From the NCBI GenBank assembly GCA_018208355.1, contig CP062796.1, positions 1,520,494 through 1,584,493 on the forward strand: 64,000 nt of DNA, written 5' to 3'. This DNA comes from Candidatus Fermentithermobacillus carboniphilus. GTDB taxonomy: Bacteria > Bacillota > Sulfobacillia > Fermentithermobacillales > Fermentithermobacillaceae. The first letter of the stretch is position 1. The number at the start of each line of letters is the position of its first letter. This document shows positions 8,467 to 17,546 of this stretch, piece after piece. Under the pieces are notes generated by a model, which was not told the origin of the DNA, did no database searches, and saw only the letters and a list, made by a program, of their open reading frames with translations. The translations under genes and the position numbers were made by a program.

Positions 8467-9486
8467 GTGAGGGCCGTGGGAAGACACCGGGTGGAGGACA
8501 CGAGGTACGGGGGTCAGGCCGTCATTGAGGGTGTGATGATGCGGGGGGTATCGCACGTGGCGCTTTCGGTGAGAGCCCCCGGCGGGGACATCCTCTCCTT
8601 AATAAAAAAGGCTCCCGGACTTAAGGACAAGAGCTGGTTTGTGCGGCTCCCGGTTATCCGCGGGGCCTTTGCTCTTTGGGATTCGCTTTCCCTCGGTATC
8701 GAGATGCTGGTGAAGTCGGCTGAAATCGCTTCTCCAGAAGAAGCCAAGCCGACCGAAGGGGCAAATTTCCTGAGCGTGGCCTTTGCGGTTGTAGTTGCGG
8801 TGGGGCTCTTCGTGCTTCTCCCGACGTTTCTGACCCCGTACCTCCTGGGTCTTGTGGGCCTGGGCGGGCCGGTGTATGTGAGTCTTTTCGAGACGGTCTT
8901 GCGACTTTTGATTCTCGTGCTGTATATACTGGCGATCTCGAGGATGAAAGAAATCCAGAGGGTCCTCGCCTACCATGGTGCCGAGCACAAAGTCGTGTGG
9001 GCCTGGGAAAAGAACCGGGCAGCCGGGCAGGCCCTTTTAGAAGACGTATATCAAAGTGGAACTCACCTCTCGCTGGGGTATTCCCCTGTCGGAGAGGGCC
9101 TGTTGGAGACCATGTCTCCCGGGCTTTCCGGCATAAAAGACTTTCTGTGCCGGAAGGCTGCGGGGGAATCACGGCTGCACCCCAGGTGCGGGACGAGTTT
9201 TCTCTTCCTGGCGGTTATGTGCACCTGGGTGGTGTTCCTGTTCGTAAATCCCGAAGGGATCGTCACGAGGGCCGTTGTCAGGCTGGCCCTGCTGCCTCTG
9301 GTGGCGGGACTGGCGTACGAGGTACTGAGGGCCTCTGCAGGCAAGGAGGGCATCTTCTGGAGCGCGATAAAAGCTCCGGGAATGGCTCTCCAGTCTCTGA
9401 CCACCAGGGAACCTGATTCGGCCATGTTGGAGGTAGCGGCTACCAGTCTTGCGCTTTTGCTCATGAAAGAAAGGGGTGAAAGCTGA
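8467..9486 (+). CDS. DUF1385 family membrane protein
   Basis: The 339-residue protein begins with the DUF1385 signature [14 protein letters not shown]. It has several hydrophobic segments (about 98-130, 138-160 and 250-290), the conserved AYHGAEHK motif near 175 and an HPRCGTSF motif near 240. The His and Cys residues suggest metal binding, and some databases describe the family as predicted metal-dependent enzymes, but no function is established. In many Clostridia this gene sits between rpmE and prfA, as here. Its TGA overlaps the prfA ATG. The start is uncertain: GTG 8467 keeps the standard N-terminus but has only a distant AAGGA, while GTG 8476 lies too close to AGGTGAGG. Confidence 0.88.
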   Translation: MRAVGRHRVEDTRYGGQAVIEGVMMRGVSHVALSVRAPGGDILSLIKKAPGLKDKSWFVRLPVIRGAFALWDSLSLGIEMLVKSAEIASPEEAKPTEGANFLSVAFAVVVAVGLFVLLPTFLTPYLLGLVGLGGPVYVSLFETVLRLLILVLYILAISRMKEIQRVLAYHGAEHKVVWAWEKNRAAGQALLEDVYQSGTHLSLGYSPVGEGLLETMSPGLSGIKDFLCRKAAGESRLHPRCGTSFLFLAVMCTWVVFLFVNPEGIVTRAVVRLALLPLVAGLAYEVLRASAGKEGIFWSAIKAPGMALQSLTTREPDSAMLEVAATSLALLLMKERGES

Positions 9487-10583
9487 TGGCCGGTACGAAT
9501 TCCGAACGAAACGAGCTTTTAGCTAAGCTCGATCTCATAGTGAAACGGTATGAGGATATAAACTCGGCTATGGAAGAACCTGAGGTGTTCTCGGACCCAA
9601 AAAGGTACCGGGAACTTGCGAGAGAGAAATCCAGGCTCGAGGGAACCGTAGAAAAGTACAGACGTTATTGTAAGGTTTTACAGGAGATCCGGGAAAGCAA
9701 AGAAGTCATCAAGACTGAAACCGACGAAGAGATGAGGGAACTCTTCGCCGAGGACCTGCGTTCCCTAGAGGCCGAGAAAGAGAAACTGGAAGATGAACTC
9801 AGGCGTGCGCTGATCCCCCGAGATCCCAATGACGACAAGAACGTCATCGTTGAGATACGCGCAGGTGCAGGCGGCGAGGAAGCGGCGCTTTTCGCGGGGG
9901 ACCTTTTCAGGATGTACGGCCGCTACGCGGAAGAGAAGGGCTGGAAAGTCGAGGTTCTTTCCTCAAACCCCACGGACCTGGGAGGATTTAAGGAGGTTAT
10001 CTTCGCGGTAGAAGGTGAGGGGGCCTACAGCAAGCTCAAGTACGAAGGTGGAGTCCACAGAGTGCAGCGGATCCCCGCTACCGAGTCTTCAGGGAGAATC
10101 CACACTTCTACGGCGACGGTTGCGGTTCTCCCGGAAGCTGAGGAAGTGGATGTGGTCATAGACCCGAAAGACATCCGCGTGGATACGTTCTGTTCTTCGG
10201 GTCATGGAGGACAGGGAGTGAACACGACCTATTCGGCAGTGAGGATAACTCATATCCCCACGGGGATCGTCGTGAGCTGCCAGGACGAGAGATCGCAGAT
10301 CCAGAACAGGGAGCGGGCCATGAGGGTTCTCCGTTCGCGGCTTAAGGCCCTTATGGAAGAGGAAAAGAACCAGGAACTCACGAAGGCCCGCCGTTCCCAG
10401 GTAGGTTCCGCGGAGAGGGCTGAGAAGATACGCACGTATAACTTCCCGCAGAACAGGGTCACAGATCACAGGATAGGTTACACCAGCCACCGGCTGGCCG
10501 AGGTACTTGATGGGGAAATCGACGAGTTCATCGAACTTTTGGCCCTCGACGAGGAAAAAAAGAAGCTTGAAAAGCTCGTGTGA
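9486..10583 (+). CDS. prfA: Peptide chain release factor 1
   Basis: RF1 (365 residues) releases the peptide at UAG and UAA codons. The sequence has the RF1 recognition tripeptide PAT in [18 protein letters not shown] and the catalytic GGQ in [10 protein letters not shown], the glutamine methylated by PrmC, whose gene follows. The coiled-coil N-terminal domain (about 1-110) is intact. ATG 9486 shares one base with the upstream stop (TGATG), indicating translational coupling with the DUF1385 gene. Confidence 0.98.
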   Translation: MAGTNSERNELLAKLDLIVKRYEDINSAMEEPEVFSDPKRYRELAREKSRLEGTVEKYRRYCKVLQEIRESKEVIKTETDEEMRELFAEDLRSLEAEKEKLEDELRRALIPRDPNDDKNVIVEIRAGAGGEEAALFAGDLFRMYGRYAEEKGWKVEVLSSNPTDLGGFKEVIFAVEGEGAYSKLKYEGGVHRVQRIPATESSGRIHTSTATVAVLPEAEEVDVVIDPKDIRVDTFCSSGHGGQGVNTTYSAVRITHIPTGIVVSCQDERSQIQNRERAMRVLRSRLKALMEEEKNQELTKARRSQVGSAERAEKIRTYNFPQNRVTDHRIGYTSHRLAEVLDGEIDEFIELLALDEEKKKLEKLV

Positions 10584-10599
10584 AAGGGACGTCCATTCT

Positions 10600-11472
10600 G
10601 TGCGCGCCGACGAAGCGCTATCTTTAGGACGAGATCTCTTGCAGGGTAAGGTCGAACACCCTGCAAGAGACGCGGCGCTTTTACTTGGTCACGTGTTGGG
10701 AAAACCCAGCGAATATCCGTATCTCCATCCGGAACATGTCTTAACTGACGACCAGCTTTCCCGGTACCTTCTCCTCTTAAGACGCCGCCAATCCAAAGAG
10801 CCCATCGCTTATCTCAGGGGGTACCAGGAATTCATGGGGTTCCGCTTCAAAGTCGACAAGCGCGTCCTCATTCCCAGGCCTGAAACGGAAATACTGGTGG
10901 AGACGGCTCTTAGACTCCTTGATGGAGGAACAGGGACACAAATTGCCGACGTCTGTTCCGGGTCAGGCGCCATAGGCTTGTCGGTCCTCAAACTTCTGCC
11001 TCTCTCCAGGGCCGTCCTGACAGATATCTCAGAAGATGCCCTTGCCGTTGCAAGGGAAAATGCGGCGGACCTTGGGGTGTCCGACAGGGCTGTTTTCCGG
11101 CAGGGAGACGCTCTTAATCCGCTTTTCGAAGTTATGCCCGCCGGAGGCTTTCACGCCATCCTCTCCAATCCCCCTTACATCCCCCGGGAAGACATCCCGG
11201 ATCTTGACGCCGAGGTCAGGTGTTTTGAGCCCCGCCTGGCCCTTGACGGCGGCCCGGGAGGGCTAGAAGTAATCAGGCGAATTATCCAAGGCGCGCCTCG
11301 GCTTCTCCGGCACGCCGGCTATCTTATCCTCGAGATCGGGCACGACCAGGCTGACTCGTGCAGGCGCCTTTTTCAGGCGGACCCCTCGTCGTGGGATGAG
11401 TTCTGGACCGTGAAGGATTATGCGGGAATTGACAGAGTTTTTGTGGCTAGGAAGAGGGCTCTGGCAGACTGA
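10600..11472 (+). CDS. prmC: Release factor glutamine methyltransferase
   Basis: PrmC (290 residues from this start) methylates the GGQ glutamine of RF1 and RF2 using S-adenosylmethionine. It has the helical N-terminal domain, the SAM-binding IADVCSGSGAIGLSVL segment and the hallmark NPPY motif (AILSNPPYIPRED). The open frame continues upstream into prfA, but GTG 10600 is the first sensible start: AAAGGGA at 10584-10589 is suitably spaced and the product then matches the family length. It follows prfA by 16 bases, the usual operon order. Confidence 0.95.
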   Translation: MRADEALSLGRDLLQGKVEHPARDAALLLGHVLGKPSEYPYLHPEHVLTDDQLSRYLLLLRRRQSKEPIAYLRGYQEFMGFRFKVDKRVLIPRPETEILVETALRLLDGGTGTQIADVCSGSGAIGLSVLKLLPLSRAVLTDISEDALAVARENAADLGVSDRAVFRQGDALNPLFEVMPAGGFHAILSNPPYIPREDIPDLDAEVRCFEPRLALDGGPGGLEVIRRIIQGAPRLLRHAGYLILEIGHDQADSCRRLFQADPSSWDEFWTVKDYAGIDRVFVARKRALAD

Positions 11473-11516
11473 AAATGGTGCGGGAATCGGGCCGGTTCTT
11501 TGCGGGGAGAGGGGCG

Positions 11517-11540
11517 GTGTAAAGTTTCAGCAGGTGAAGG
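11517..11540. repeat. 24-bp intergenic repeat, copy 2
   Basis: Identical over 24 bases to 7954-7977 and in the same orientation. It lies 45 bases after prmC and about 30 bases before a candidate promoter. Confidence 0.85.
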
Positions 11541-11567
11541 GGCCAGGCGCAAGATAGCCGCAGTTTT

Positions 11568-11596
11568 TTGCTAATGTAGTGTTAAGATAATAATAG
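11568..11596 (+). promoter_or_regulatory. Candidate promoter of the ywlC-ywlE fusion
   Basis: TTGCTA (11568-11573), a 17-base spacer, then TAATAG (11591-11596). The region around the -10 is AT-rich. Moderate match only. Confidence 0.35.
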
Positions 11597-11608
11597 ACGC
11601 CTCCGGGG

Positions 11609-13207
11609 GTGGCTTTGTTGGAGACCAAATTGTTTCGCGTGGATCCTCTTAACCCGGACGAAGAAGTGATAAACTTTGCGGCCGGGATTCTGAGGGAAGG
11701 CGGCCTTGTGGCTTTTCCCACCGAGACTGTGTACGGCCTGGGGGCCAACGCACTGGATCCGGAGGCGGTCGAGAAAATATTCCGGGCAAAAGGAAGACCT
11801 CAGGATAATCCCGTGATCGTCCACGTTTCCCGGCCCGAAGGGATCAAGCCCCTGGTCACGGGCGTTCCGCCCCTTGCTCAAAAGCTCATGGATATGTTCT
11901 GGCCCGGACCTCTTACGCTTCTGTTTCCGAGATCTTCCCTGGTACCCTCCGTCGTCACCGCCGGATTACCCCTTGTCGCCATAAGGATGCCGGACCATCC
12001 TGTGGCGCAGCGGCTCATAGATGTGGCCGGCGTACCGGTGGCCGCCCCGTCGGCCAACACTTCCGGGCGGCCGAGTCCGACTTCTGCGGATGAAGTGTAC
12101 TCCGACCTCAACGGAAAGGTCGACATCATCATCGACGCTGGACCCACCAACATAGGGGTGGAATCGACTGTCCTGGATGTTTCCGGGGCTATACCCCGCA
12201 TACTGAGACCAGGAGGAGTCTCAAGGGAAGAACTCGTCGAAGCCCTGGGCCGGGTCGAGGTAGCGGAAGAATTCAAAGATGGAGTTCCTCCCTCTCCGGG
12301 TATGAAATATAGGCATTACGCGCCTTGCGTCGAAATGTACCTTGCACGGGGCGATTCTCAACTCCAGAGAAAAACGATCCTGGCGGAAAGCGTCCGCCAG
12401 ATCTCGCGGGGAAAGAACGTGGCAGTCCTCGCCTCTTCGGAAAATCTCCCTCATTATGCCTCATTTCAGCGGGCATTTCCGGGGAAATTCCTGGTCATAG
12501 AGCTGGGGTCAAGACAAGACCTTTCTCCTGTCGCAGCGCGCTTGTTTTCGAGCCTTCGCCTGTGCGAAAAAGTGGGGGCCGACATTATTCTGTCGGAGAC
12601 CTTTCCTGTTACAGGGCTGGGCCTTGCCATAGCAAACAGGCTGGAGCGGGCCAGCGGAGGCAGGGAAATCGAAGATCCCTCCAGGCGCCCGCTGAGGGTC
12701 CTCATGGTTTGTTCAGGCAACACCTGCCGGAGCCCCATGGCGGAAGGACTCATGAAAAAGGTGTGGGCCGACATGGGTCAGCCATTTCCCCTGGAGGTGA
12801 TCTCCAGGGGGACGGGAGCGGTCCCGGGTCTTCCCGCTTCTCAAGAGGCCATACAGGTGATGAAAAAGCGCGGCGTTGACCTTGGAACCCACGTGTCACG
12901 GCCCGTTACCGTGGAGGATGTCGAAAAAGCGGACCTCGTCATAGCCATGACGGGAGCCCACAAATCCGCCCTGCTATCTCGTTTCCCTCAATATGCGGAC
13001 AAGATTCACACGCTGGCGGAAATGGTGCCTGACAAGGTCAAAGGTGATGTGAGCGACCCAATCGGGCTGGGAGAGAAGTTCTACGAGAAGACAGCGGCGC
13101 TCTTGGAAGAAGGATTGAAATCGCTGGCCGCCAGGATGGCTGCAGGTGAGGTCCCTCTGGTGAAAAGGGAAAACGGGGAGGAAGGAGCCCCGGAAGGACC
13201 ATGTTGA
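11609..13207 (+). CDS. Fusion of L-threonylcarbamoyladenylate synthase (YwlC/Sua5) and YwlE-type phosphatase
   Basis: Residues 1-200 are a Sua5/YwlC domain (FPTETVYGLG, KGRPQDNPVIVH, APSANTSGRPSPT), which makes threonylcarbamoyl-AMP for the t6A tRNA modification. Residues about 210-345 are the Sua5-type C-terminal domain, with SPGMKYRHYAP at the linker. Residues 362-510 are a low-molecular-weight phosphatase: the P-loop VCSGNTCRSP places the nucleophile at C368, with R374, and the general acid is D483 in VSDP. The threonine at 372 is the residue that gives B. subtilis YwlE its preference for phosphoarginine, so protein-arginine phosphatase activity is likely. The two are usually separate, near-neighbouring genes; here one 532-codon frame covers both. 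GTG 11609 is listed; TTG 11615 or 11618 fits the GGGGGTGG at 11605-11612 better. Confidence 0.92.
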   Translation: MALLETKLFRVDPLNPDEEVINFAAGILREGGLVAFPTETVYGLGANALDPEAVEKIFRAKGRPQDNPVIVHVSRPEGIKPLVTGVPPLAQKLMDMFWPGPLTLLFPRSSLVPSVVTAGLPLVAIRMPDHPVAQRLIDVAGVPVAAPSANTSGRPSPTSADEVYSDLNGKVDIIIDAGPTNIGVESTVLDVSGAIPRILRPGGVSREELVEALGRVEVAEEFKDGVPPSPGMKYRHYAPCVEMYLARGDSQLQRKTILAESVRQISRGKNVAVLASSENLPHYASFQRAFPGKFLVIELGSRQDLSPVAARLFSSLRLCEKVGADIILSETFPVTGLGLAIANRLERASGGREIEDPSRRPLRVLMVCSGNTCRSPMAEGLMKKVWADMGQPFPLEVISRGTGAVPGLPASQEAIQVMKKRGVDLGTHVSRPVTVEDVEKADLVIAMTGAHKSALLSRFPQYADKIHTLAEMVPDKVKGDVSDPIGLGEKFYEKTAALLEEGLKSLAARMAAGEVPLVKRENGEEGAPEGPC

Positions 13208-13331
13208 GATTTGAGATCAGGTGCCGAAGAATCTCTGGCGGCTTATCTGAAGGTGACCAGCGTACTGCAGGATGCTTGATGACTGGCTGTTATTCCAAGG
13301 CAGAGTCCAGATTTTGGGGGGCGTCTACCAT

Positions 13332-14552
13332 ATGAGGAAGATCTCTGAAAGAGAAATGCTCGCTGCGCTCTGGGGAGGAGCGGTTTTGGGAGGCGGTGGC
13401 GGGGGCGACCCAAAAGCTGGGTACAGGTTGGGAAAAGCTGCCCTCGAAAGAGGTGATGTGCTGCTCGCGTCGGTCGACGAGATCGACCCCGAGGGTGTTG
13501 TGGTTACGGCGGGACTTGTGGGTTCACCAAAAGCTGGCGGGCTGGGACCGGACCCCGAATCATACGTAGACGCATTTTTGATTCTGGAAAAAGTAGCCTC
13601 GCTGAAAATAGCCGCCGTCAACTCCAATGAATCGGGTGGCGTTGCCACCGTAAATGGCTGGTTGCAAGCTTCGGGACTTGGGGTCCCGGTGGTAGATGCC
13701 CCGTGCAACGGGCGGGCACATCCCACGGCCTTGATGGGAGGCCTCGGGCTTCACAGGGATCCATCTTACATATCCAGACAAGCTGCCTGCGGGAGGAAAA
13801 GCCGCCTTTATGTTGAAGGGAGCATAGAGGATACCTCCGCCCTGGTGAGGGCCCTGGCGGCCAGGGAGGGGCTTGTTGCTGTCGCCAGAAACCCGGTAAC
13901 GGCGGCTTACCTCAGAAAGCACGGTGCCAAAGGAGCTATATCGATGGCGATAGAGTTGGGTAAGGCAATGGCGGATGTCATCCAAGGGAGGTTTAACCTG
14001 GACCCCCTTAAACCAGAGTTCGTCGGAGGTATCCCGGCGGATGTTGGATCGACTTCGAGGGCGAGCCCGGCCTCTGGATCGGTCGTGATGCAGACGTGCG
14101 AAAGCGCACCGGCAGTTCTCGACAGATGGCCCGGATATGTCGCCGCAAAGACCTCTGCGGGTTTTCTGGGAGGAGAGCTGGTCTCTGCGGGAGAGGTGAC
14201 GGAGGTACGTATAGAAACCAAAGGCGGATTCGACATAGGGAAGGTCCTGATCCGTGAGTTTCCGGGGAACGCGGAGACTTATGAGATCGCTTTCATGAAC
14301 GAGTACCTCACCCTGGAGATTGACAGAAAGCCCCTATTCAGTTTCCCTGACCTGATCACAGTGTTTGACCTGAGCGCGGCCTGGCCGGTTTCTTCGGCTG
14401 AGATCCGGGAAGGCCAGAAGGTGGCCGTGCTGGGGGTTCCGGGAGAACGCCTTTCTCTGGGCAGCGGCATGTACGACAAGTCATTGTATGCTCCCCTAGA
14501 AGAGGCAACGGGGAAAACCTTCAGGGTGCCGGAGCGCGGTACAAAGAGATGA
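13332..14552 (+). CDS. DUF917 family protein
   Basis: The 406-residue product has the features of DUF917 proteins: a glycine-rich N-terminus (VLGGGGGGDPKAGYRL), ESGGVATVNGW, and a PCNGRAHPTALMGG segment. The C-terminal part has many beta strands. Some relatives are annotated as S-methyl thiohydantoin desulfurase domain proteins and occur near hydantoinase-type enzymes, but no such neighbour is present, so the substrate is unknown. The open frame extends back to 13272, but ATG 13332 gives the usual family start (MRKISERE) and follows a run of G at 13315-13321. The gene stands alone between the fusion gene and rpiB. Confidence 0.8.
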   Translation: MRKISEREMLAALWGGAVLGGGGGGDPKAGYRLGKAALERGDVLLASVDEIDPEGVVVTAGLVGSPKAGGLGPDPESYVDAFLILEKVASLKIAAVNSNESGGVATVNGWLQASGLGVPVVDAPCNGRAHPTALMGGLGLHRDPSYISRQAACGRKSRLYVEGSIEDTSALVRALAAREGLVAVARNPVTAAYLRKHGAKGAISMAIELGKAMADVIQGRFNLDPLKPEFVGGIPADVGSTSRASPASGSVVMQTCESAPAVLDRWPGYVAAKTSAGFLGGELVSAGEVTEVRIETKGGFDIGKVLIREFPGNAETYEIAFMNEYLTLEIDRKPLFSFPDLITVFDLSAAWPVSSAEIREGQKVAVLGVPGERLSLGSGMYDKSLYAPLEEATGKTFRVPERGTKR

Positions 14553-14630
14553 ACCTGGGTGACAAGGCTGTGCGGTGACGACCGGATGATGAGACCTAAT
14601 GGAAAAGCCCGGAGGGAGCCTGGATGGTCA

Positions 14631-14646
14631 GCCGGATCGGTCCGGC
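14631..14646. other. Small perfect hairpin in the DUF917-rpiB gap
   Basis: GCCGGA (14631-14636) and TCCGGC (14641-14646) form a 6-bp stem with a TCGG loop. It is followed by mixed sequence without a T-run. The rest of this 172-base gap shows no gene. Confidence 0.4.
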
Positions 14647-14724
14647 ATCGCCTTCATGGGGCGTCATCAGAAACGGTTGGTGGGATGGTGCGAAGGCCAT
14701 TAAGGACGTGAGAAGGAGTTGTAC

Positions 14725-15189
14725 ATGAGGATGAAATTAGCCATTGGCAGCGACCATGCGGGGTACAGGTTAAAAACGGAAATCCTTGAGTTTTTGAAAG
14801 AGATGGGCCACGAGGTGCTGGACTTCGGTACACACAGTGAAGACTCGGTGGATTACCCGGATTTTGCGCTGAAAGTCGCCGAGTCGGTCCGTGACGGAGA
14901 GTCGGAACTCGGCGTTCTCGTATGCGGAACGGGACTGGGGATGGCTATTGCAGCCAATAAGGTACCCGGGATAAGAGCTGTTACGTGTACCGATACCTTT
15001 TCCGCCCACATGGCGCGGGAACACAACGATGCTAACGTGCTGTGCCTCGGCGCCCGGGTAACCGGGGGAGGTCTCGCCAGGGACATTGTCAAGGCCTGGC
15101 TGGAGGCCAGGTTTCAAGGGGGACGGCACGAACGGCGGCTTGCCAAGATCACGGATATAGAAAGAATGTATCTGAAGGACAGGAGGTAG
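14725..15189 (+). CDS. rpiB: Ribose-5-phosphate isomerase B
   Basis: RpiB (154 residues) interconverts ribose-5-phosphate and ribulose-5-phosphate. Diagnostic motifs are SDHAGYRLK near the N-terminus, DYPDFA, the catalytic-loop VCGTGLGMAIAANK, and the substrate-binding histidines in MAREHNDANVLCLGAR. ATG 14725 was chosen because AGAAGGAG at 14711-14718 is six bases upstream; a TTG at 14719 is open but too close. It is followed after five bases by ywlG, a frequent arrangement in Bacillota. Confidence 0.95.
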   Translation: MRMKLAIGSDHAGYRLKTEILEFLKEMGHEVLDFGTHSEDSVDYPDFALKVAESVRDGESELGVLVCGTGLGMAIAANKVPGIRAVTCTDTFSAHMAREHNDANVLCLGARVTGGGLARDIVKAWLEARFQGGRHERRLAKITDIERMYLKDRR

Positions 15190-15194
15190 GGGAT

Positions 15195-15818
15195 ATGGCC
15201 GGTTCCGTCTCGGAGAAACCGGAGACTGGAGAGATCAGCCTCGATGAGATAAGGTCTCAGGTTGAAGAAGCGGTGAAAGGGCTTCTGGAAGTTGCGCGGC
15301 TGAAGCCAGGTCAAATACTGGTTCTCGGATGCTCGACCAGCGAAGTCCAGGGCAAGAGAATAGGGTCATTCGGGAATGTCCACGTGGCTGAGGCCATCCT
15401 CGAAGGGGTTGAAGCCGCCCTTTCGGGGACGGGAGTATACCTTGCCGTCCAATGCTGTGAACACCTGAACCGGGCCCTTGTTGTTGAGCGGGAGACCTGC
15501 GAAAAATACAACTTGACTGAGGTCACGGTCCTTCCTGTTCCAAACGCTGGCGGAGCAACCGCGGCAACTGCTGTTCGCAGGTTCAAGGACCCTGTGGTCG
15601 TCGAGAGTATTCAGGCACACGCGGGCATCGATATCGGCGACACCTTTATCGGCATGCACCTAAGACCTGTGGCGGTTCCTGTCCGGCTTCCCATCAAGGC
15701 CATAGGATACGCCCACCTGACCATGGCGCGGACAAGACCCAAGCTTATCGGCGGAAAAAGAGCGGTTTACAGTTGGGACGAGGTTGAAGAAAGATTCGGC
15801 AAGGGCGTAACCAGGTAA
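15195..15818 (+). CDS. ywlG: YwlG/UPF0340 family protein (TIGR01440)
   Basis: The 207-residue protein matches the UPF0340 family: LGCSTSEVQGKRIG near residue 50, QCCEHLNRALVVE, and VVESIQAHAGIDIGDTFIGMH. The family is restricted mainly to Bacillota and has no demonstrated function, although the gene commonly lies next to rpiB and glyA. The C-terminal IGGKRAVY segment is also typical. ATG 15195 follows AGGAGG overlapping the end of rpiB. The longer open frame back to 15042 overlaps rpiB and is not used. Confidence 0.9.
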   Translation: MAGSVSEKPETGEISLDEIRSQVEEAVKGLLEVARLKPGQILVLGCSTSEVQGKRIGSFGNVHVAEAILEGVEAALSGTGVYLAVQCCEHLNRALVVERETCEKYNLTEVTVLPVPNAGGATAATAVRRFKDPVVVESIQAHAGIDIGDTFIGMHLRPVAVPVRLPIKAIGYAHLTMARTRPKLIGGKRAVYSWDEVEERFGKGVTR

Positions 15819-15887
15819 CGTCAAGTCGCGGCAGGGCGTGCGTCAGCGGGCGCTTGGCCACGGCCCTTGTAACGGGGTGCATAGATA

Positions 15888-16367
15888 ATGAGTCAACCGT
15901 CTCAGGGACACAAACGTCCGGGTTGGGACGAATACTTTATGCAGGTTGCCGAAGTCGTGGCGCGACGGTCTACATGCTTGAGACGGAATATCGGAGCCGT
16001 GATCGTGAAGGACAAGAGGATCCTCGCTACGGGGTACAACGGGGCTCCTACGGGGCTCGCCCACTGTACTGAGGTGGGGTGTTTGAGGGAAAAGCTGGGG
16101 ATACCCTCGGGAGAGAGACACGAGATCTGTCGCGGATTGCACGCTGAGCAAAATGCCCTGATACAGGCGGCGAAGTATGGGATAGCGGTTGAGGGTTCGA
16201 CGATCTATTCGACGACGGAACCGTGCAGTCTTTGTGCCAAAATGCTGATTAACGCAGGGATCAATCGGATTGTCTACCGTGACCCGTACCCGGACGACCT
16301 CTCCCGGTTGCTCCTGTCGGAGGCGGGGGTTACCGTGGAGCGATTTACCCGGGACGCTTCGGATTGA
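15888..16367 (+). CDS. dCMP deaminase (ComEB family)
   Basis: The 159-residue protein is a zinc-dependent deoxycytidylate deaminase that converts dCMP to dUMP for thymidylate synthesis. Zinc ligands and the proton shuttle are visible as LHAEQNAL and TEPCSLCAK; the extra zinc-site region [11 protein letters not shown] near residues 60-70 is typical of the ComEB group. ATG 15888 follows GGGGTG at 15875-15880. A promoter for the next gene overlaps its stop codon. Confidence 0.94.
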   Translation: MSQPSQGHKRPGWDEYFMQVAEVVARRSTCLRRNIGAVIVKDKRILATGYNGAPTGLAHCTEVGCLREKLGIPSGERHEICRGLHAEQNALIQAAKYGIAVEGSTIYSTTEPCSLCAKMLINAGINRIVYRDPYPDDLSRLLLSEAGVTVERFTRDASD

Positions 16368-16393
16368 CTTGTCCGAATACACTTAGATAGAAT
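16364..16393 (+). promoter_or_regulatory. Candidate sigma-A promoter of the tagO-like gene
   Basis: TTGACT (16364-16369), an 18-base spacer, and TAGAAT (16388-16393), each one mismatch from consensus. Transcription would begin near 16400, which favours the downstream start of the next gene. Confidence 0.6.
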
Positions 16394-16442
16394 ATCTCCG
16401 GTTGATCACGCTCTGGTGAATGGCCGAAAGGGGCACGTACCT

Positions 16443-17504
16443 TTGCAGACGGCTCTTTCGTTTATCATAGCGTTTATCCTGGCGCTTGCTCTGACCCCGG
16501 TCATGAGAGGGTTGGCTCGTCGGGTCGGTGCCGTGGTTTATCCCAACCAAAGGAGCGTCCACAAGGTACCCATACCTCATCTGGGAGGAGCCGCCATATA
16601 TCTCGCTTCTGTAACTGCGATACTTCTGACGCGTCCTCACGATAAAGTGACGGAATACGGCATCATTTTCGGAGGACTGGTTATATTTCTCGTAGGGCTC
16701 ATCGATGATTTCCTCACTTTGAAGCCGTGGCAGAAGGTCCTGGGCCAGATATTCTCGGCTGCCACCGTCGTGTACCTTGGAGTCAGCATCACTTTCGTTA
16801 AAGATCCTTTGTCGGGGACTATCCGGTTTCTGGGTCCTCTCGCGATACCTCTTACCTTATTTTGGGTTGTTTCCTTCGAGAATCTCATAAATCTTTCGGA
16901 CGGTCTGGATGGTCTTGCTGCCGGAATAGTGGGCATTACCGCCCTTGTGACAGTGTTTGCTTCCGCTAAGGTCGGTGTGCCCTCGGTGTGCCCGCTTGCG
17001 GCTGCGGTAGCCGGAAGTGTCATAGGTTTTCTGCCCTACAATTTCCACCCTGCGTCTATTTTCATGGGAGATGCGGGCGCCATGTATCTCGGGCTCGCCC
17101 TTTCGGTTTTGTCTGTCCAGGGATTGGTCAAGTCGACGGTTGCCATGGCCGTGCTGGCACCTTTGTTGGCGCTTCTGGTTCCCATCTCTGACGCAGCTTT
17201 CGCCATCGTGCGGAGGCGTTCTTCAGGTGTGCCCGTATCTTTAGCCGACCGCGACCACATCCACCACAGACTCCTTGAACTCGGTATGGGGCAACGGCAG
17301 GCTGTGATGGCCATTTACGTTGTCAGCCTAGTTTTCGGTGCCCTGGGACTTTTCTCTACATTCCTGCCGGTTTCTGAAAGCGGTCCTATTACGGGCCTTG
17401 CTGTCTTGGGACTGTTTCTGTTTGCCTATAAGATGGGTCTTTTCACCGTGAACCACACAAGGGCGGGACAGAAAGAGGTTCAGAAGAAATCTCAAAGATT
17501 CTGA
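16443..17504 (+). CDS. tagO: UDP-GlcNAc:undecaprenyl-phosphate GlcNAc-1-phosphate transferase (TagO/WecA-like)
   Basis: The protein is a MraY/WecA-family membrane enzyme of about 353 residues with some ten hydrophobic helices. Diagnostic cytoplasmic motifs are VHKVPIPHLGG, the metal-binding LIDDFLTLKPWQK, NLSDGLDGLA, FMGDAGAM, and the HIHH histidine motif in DRDHIHHRL, which separates TagO/WecA from MraY. It starts assembly of wall polymers by loading GlcNAc-phosphate on the lipid carrier. TTG 16443 was chosen because GAAAGGGG at 16426-16433 fits it and a promoter starts RNA near 16400; GTG 16416 is an alternative. The wecB gene follows directly. Confidence 0.9.
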   Translation: MQTALSFIIAFILALALTPVMRGLARRVGAVVYPNQRSVHKVPIPHLGGAAIYLASVTAILLTRPHDKVTEYGIIFGGLVIFLVGLIDDFLTLKPWQKVLGQIFSAATVVYLGVSITFVKDPLSGTIRFLGPLAIPLTLFWVVSFENLINLSDGLDGLAAGIVGITALVTVFASAKVGVPSVCPLAAAVAGSVIGFLPYNFHPASIFMGDAGAMYLGLALSVLSVQGLVKSTVAMAVLAPLLALLVPISDAAFAIVRRRSSGVPVSLADRDHIHHRLLELGMGQRQAVMAIYVVSLVFGALGLFSTFLPVSESGPITGLAVLGLFLFAYKMGLFTVNHTRAGQKEVQKKSQRF

Positions 17505-17546
17505 CGGTTTTCGACAACGCAAGAGGTATTAAAGAGGTGCTGGTTT

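Noticed and set aside
8996..9416. Long open frames in other registers inside the DUF1385 gene
   Set aside because: They lack motifs and ribosome-binding sites and arise from GC-rich codon bias.
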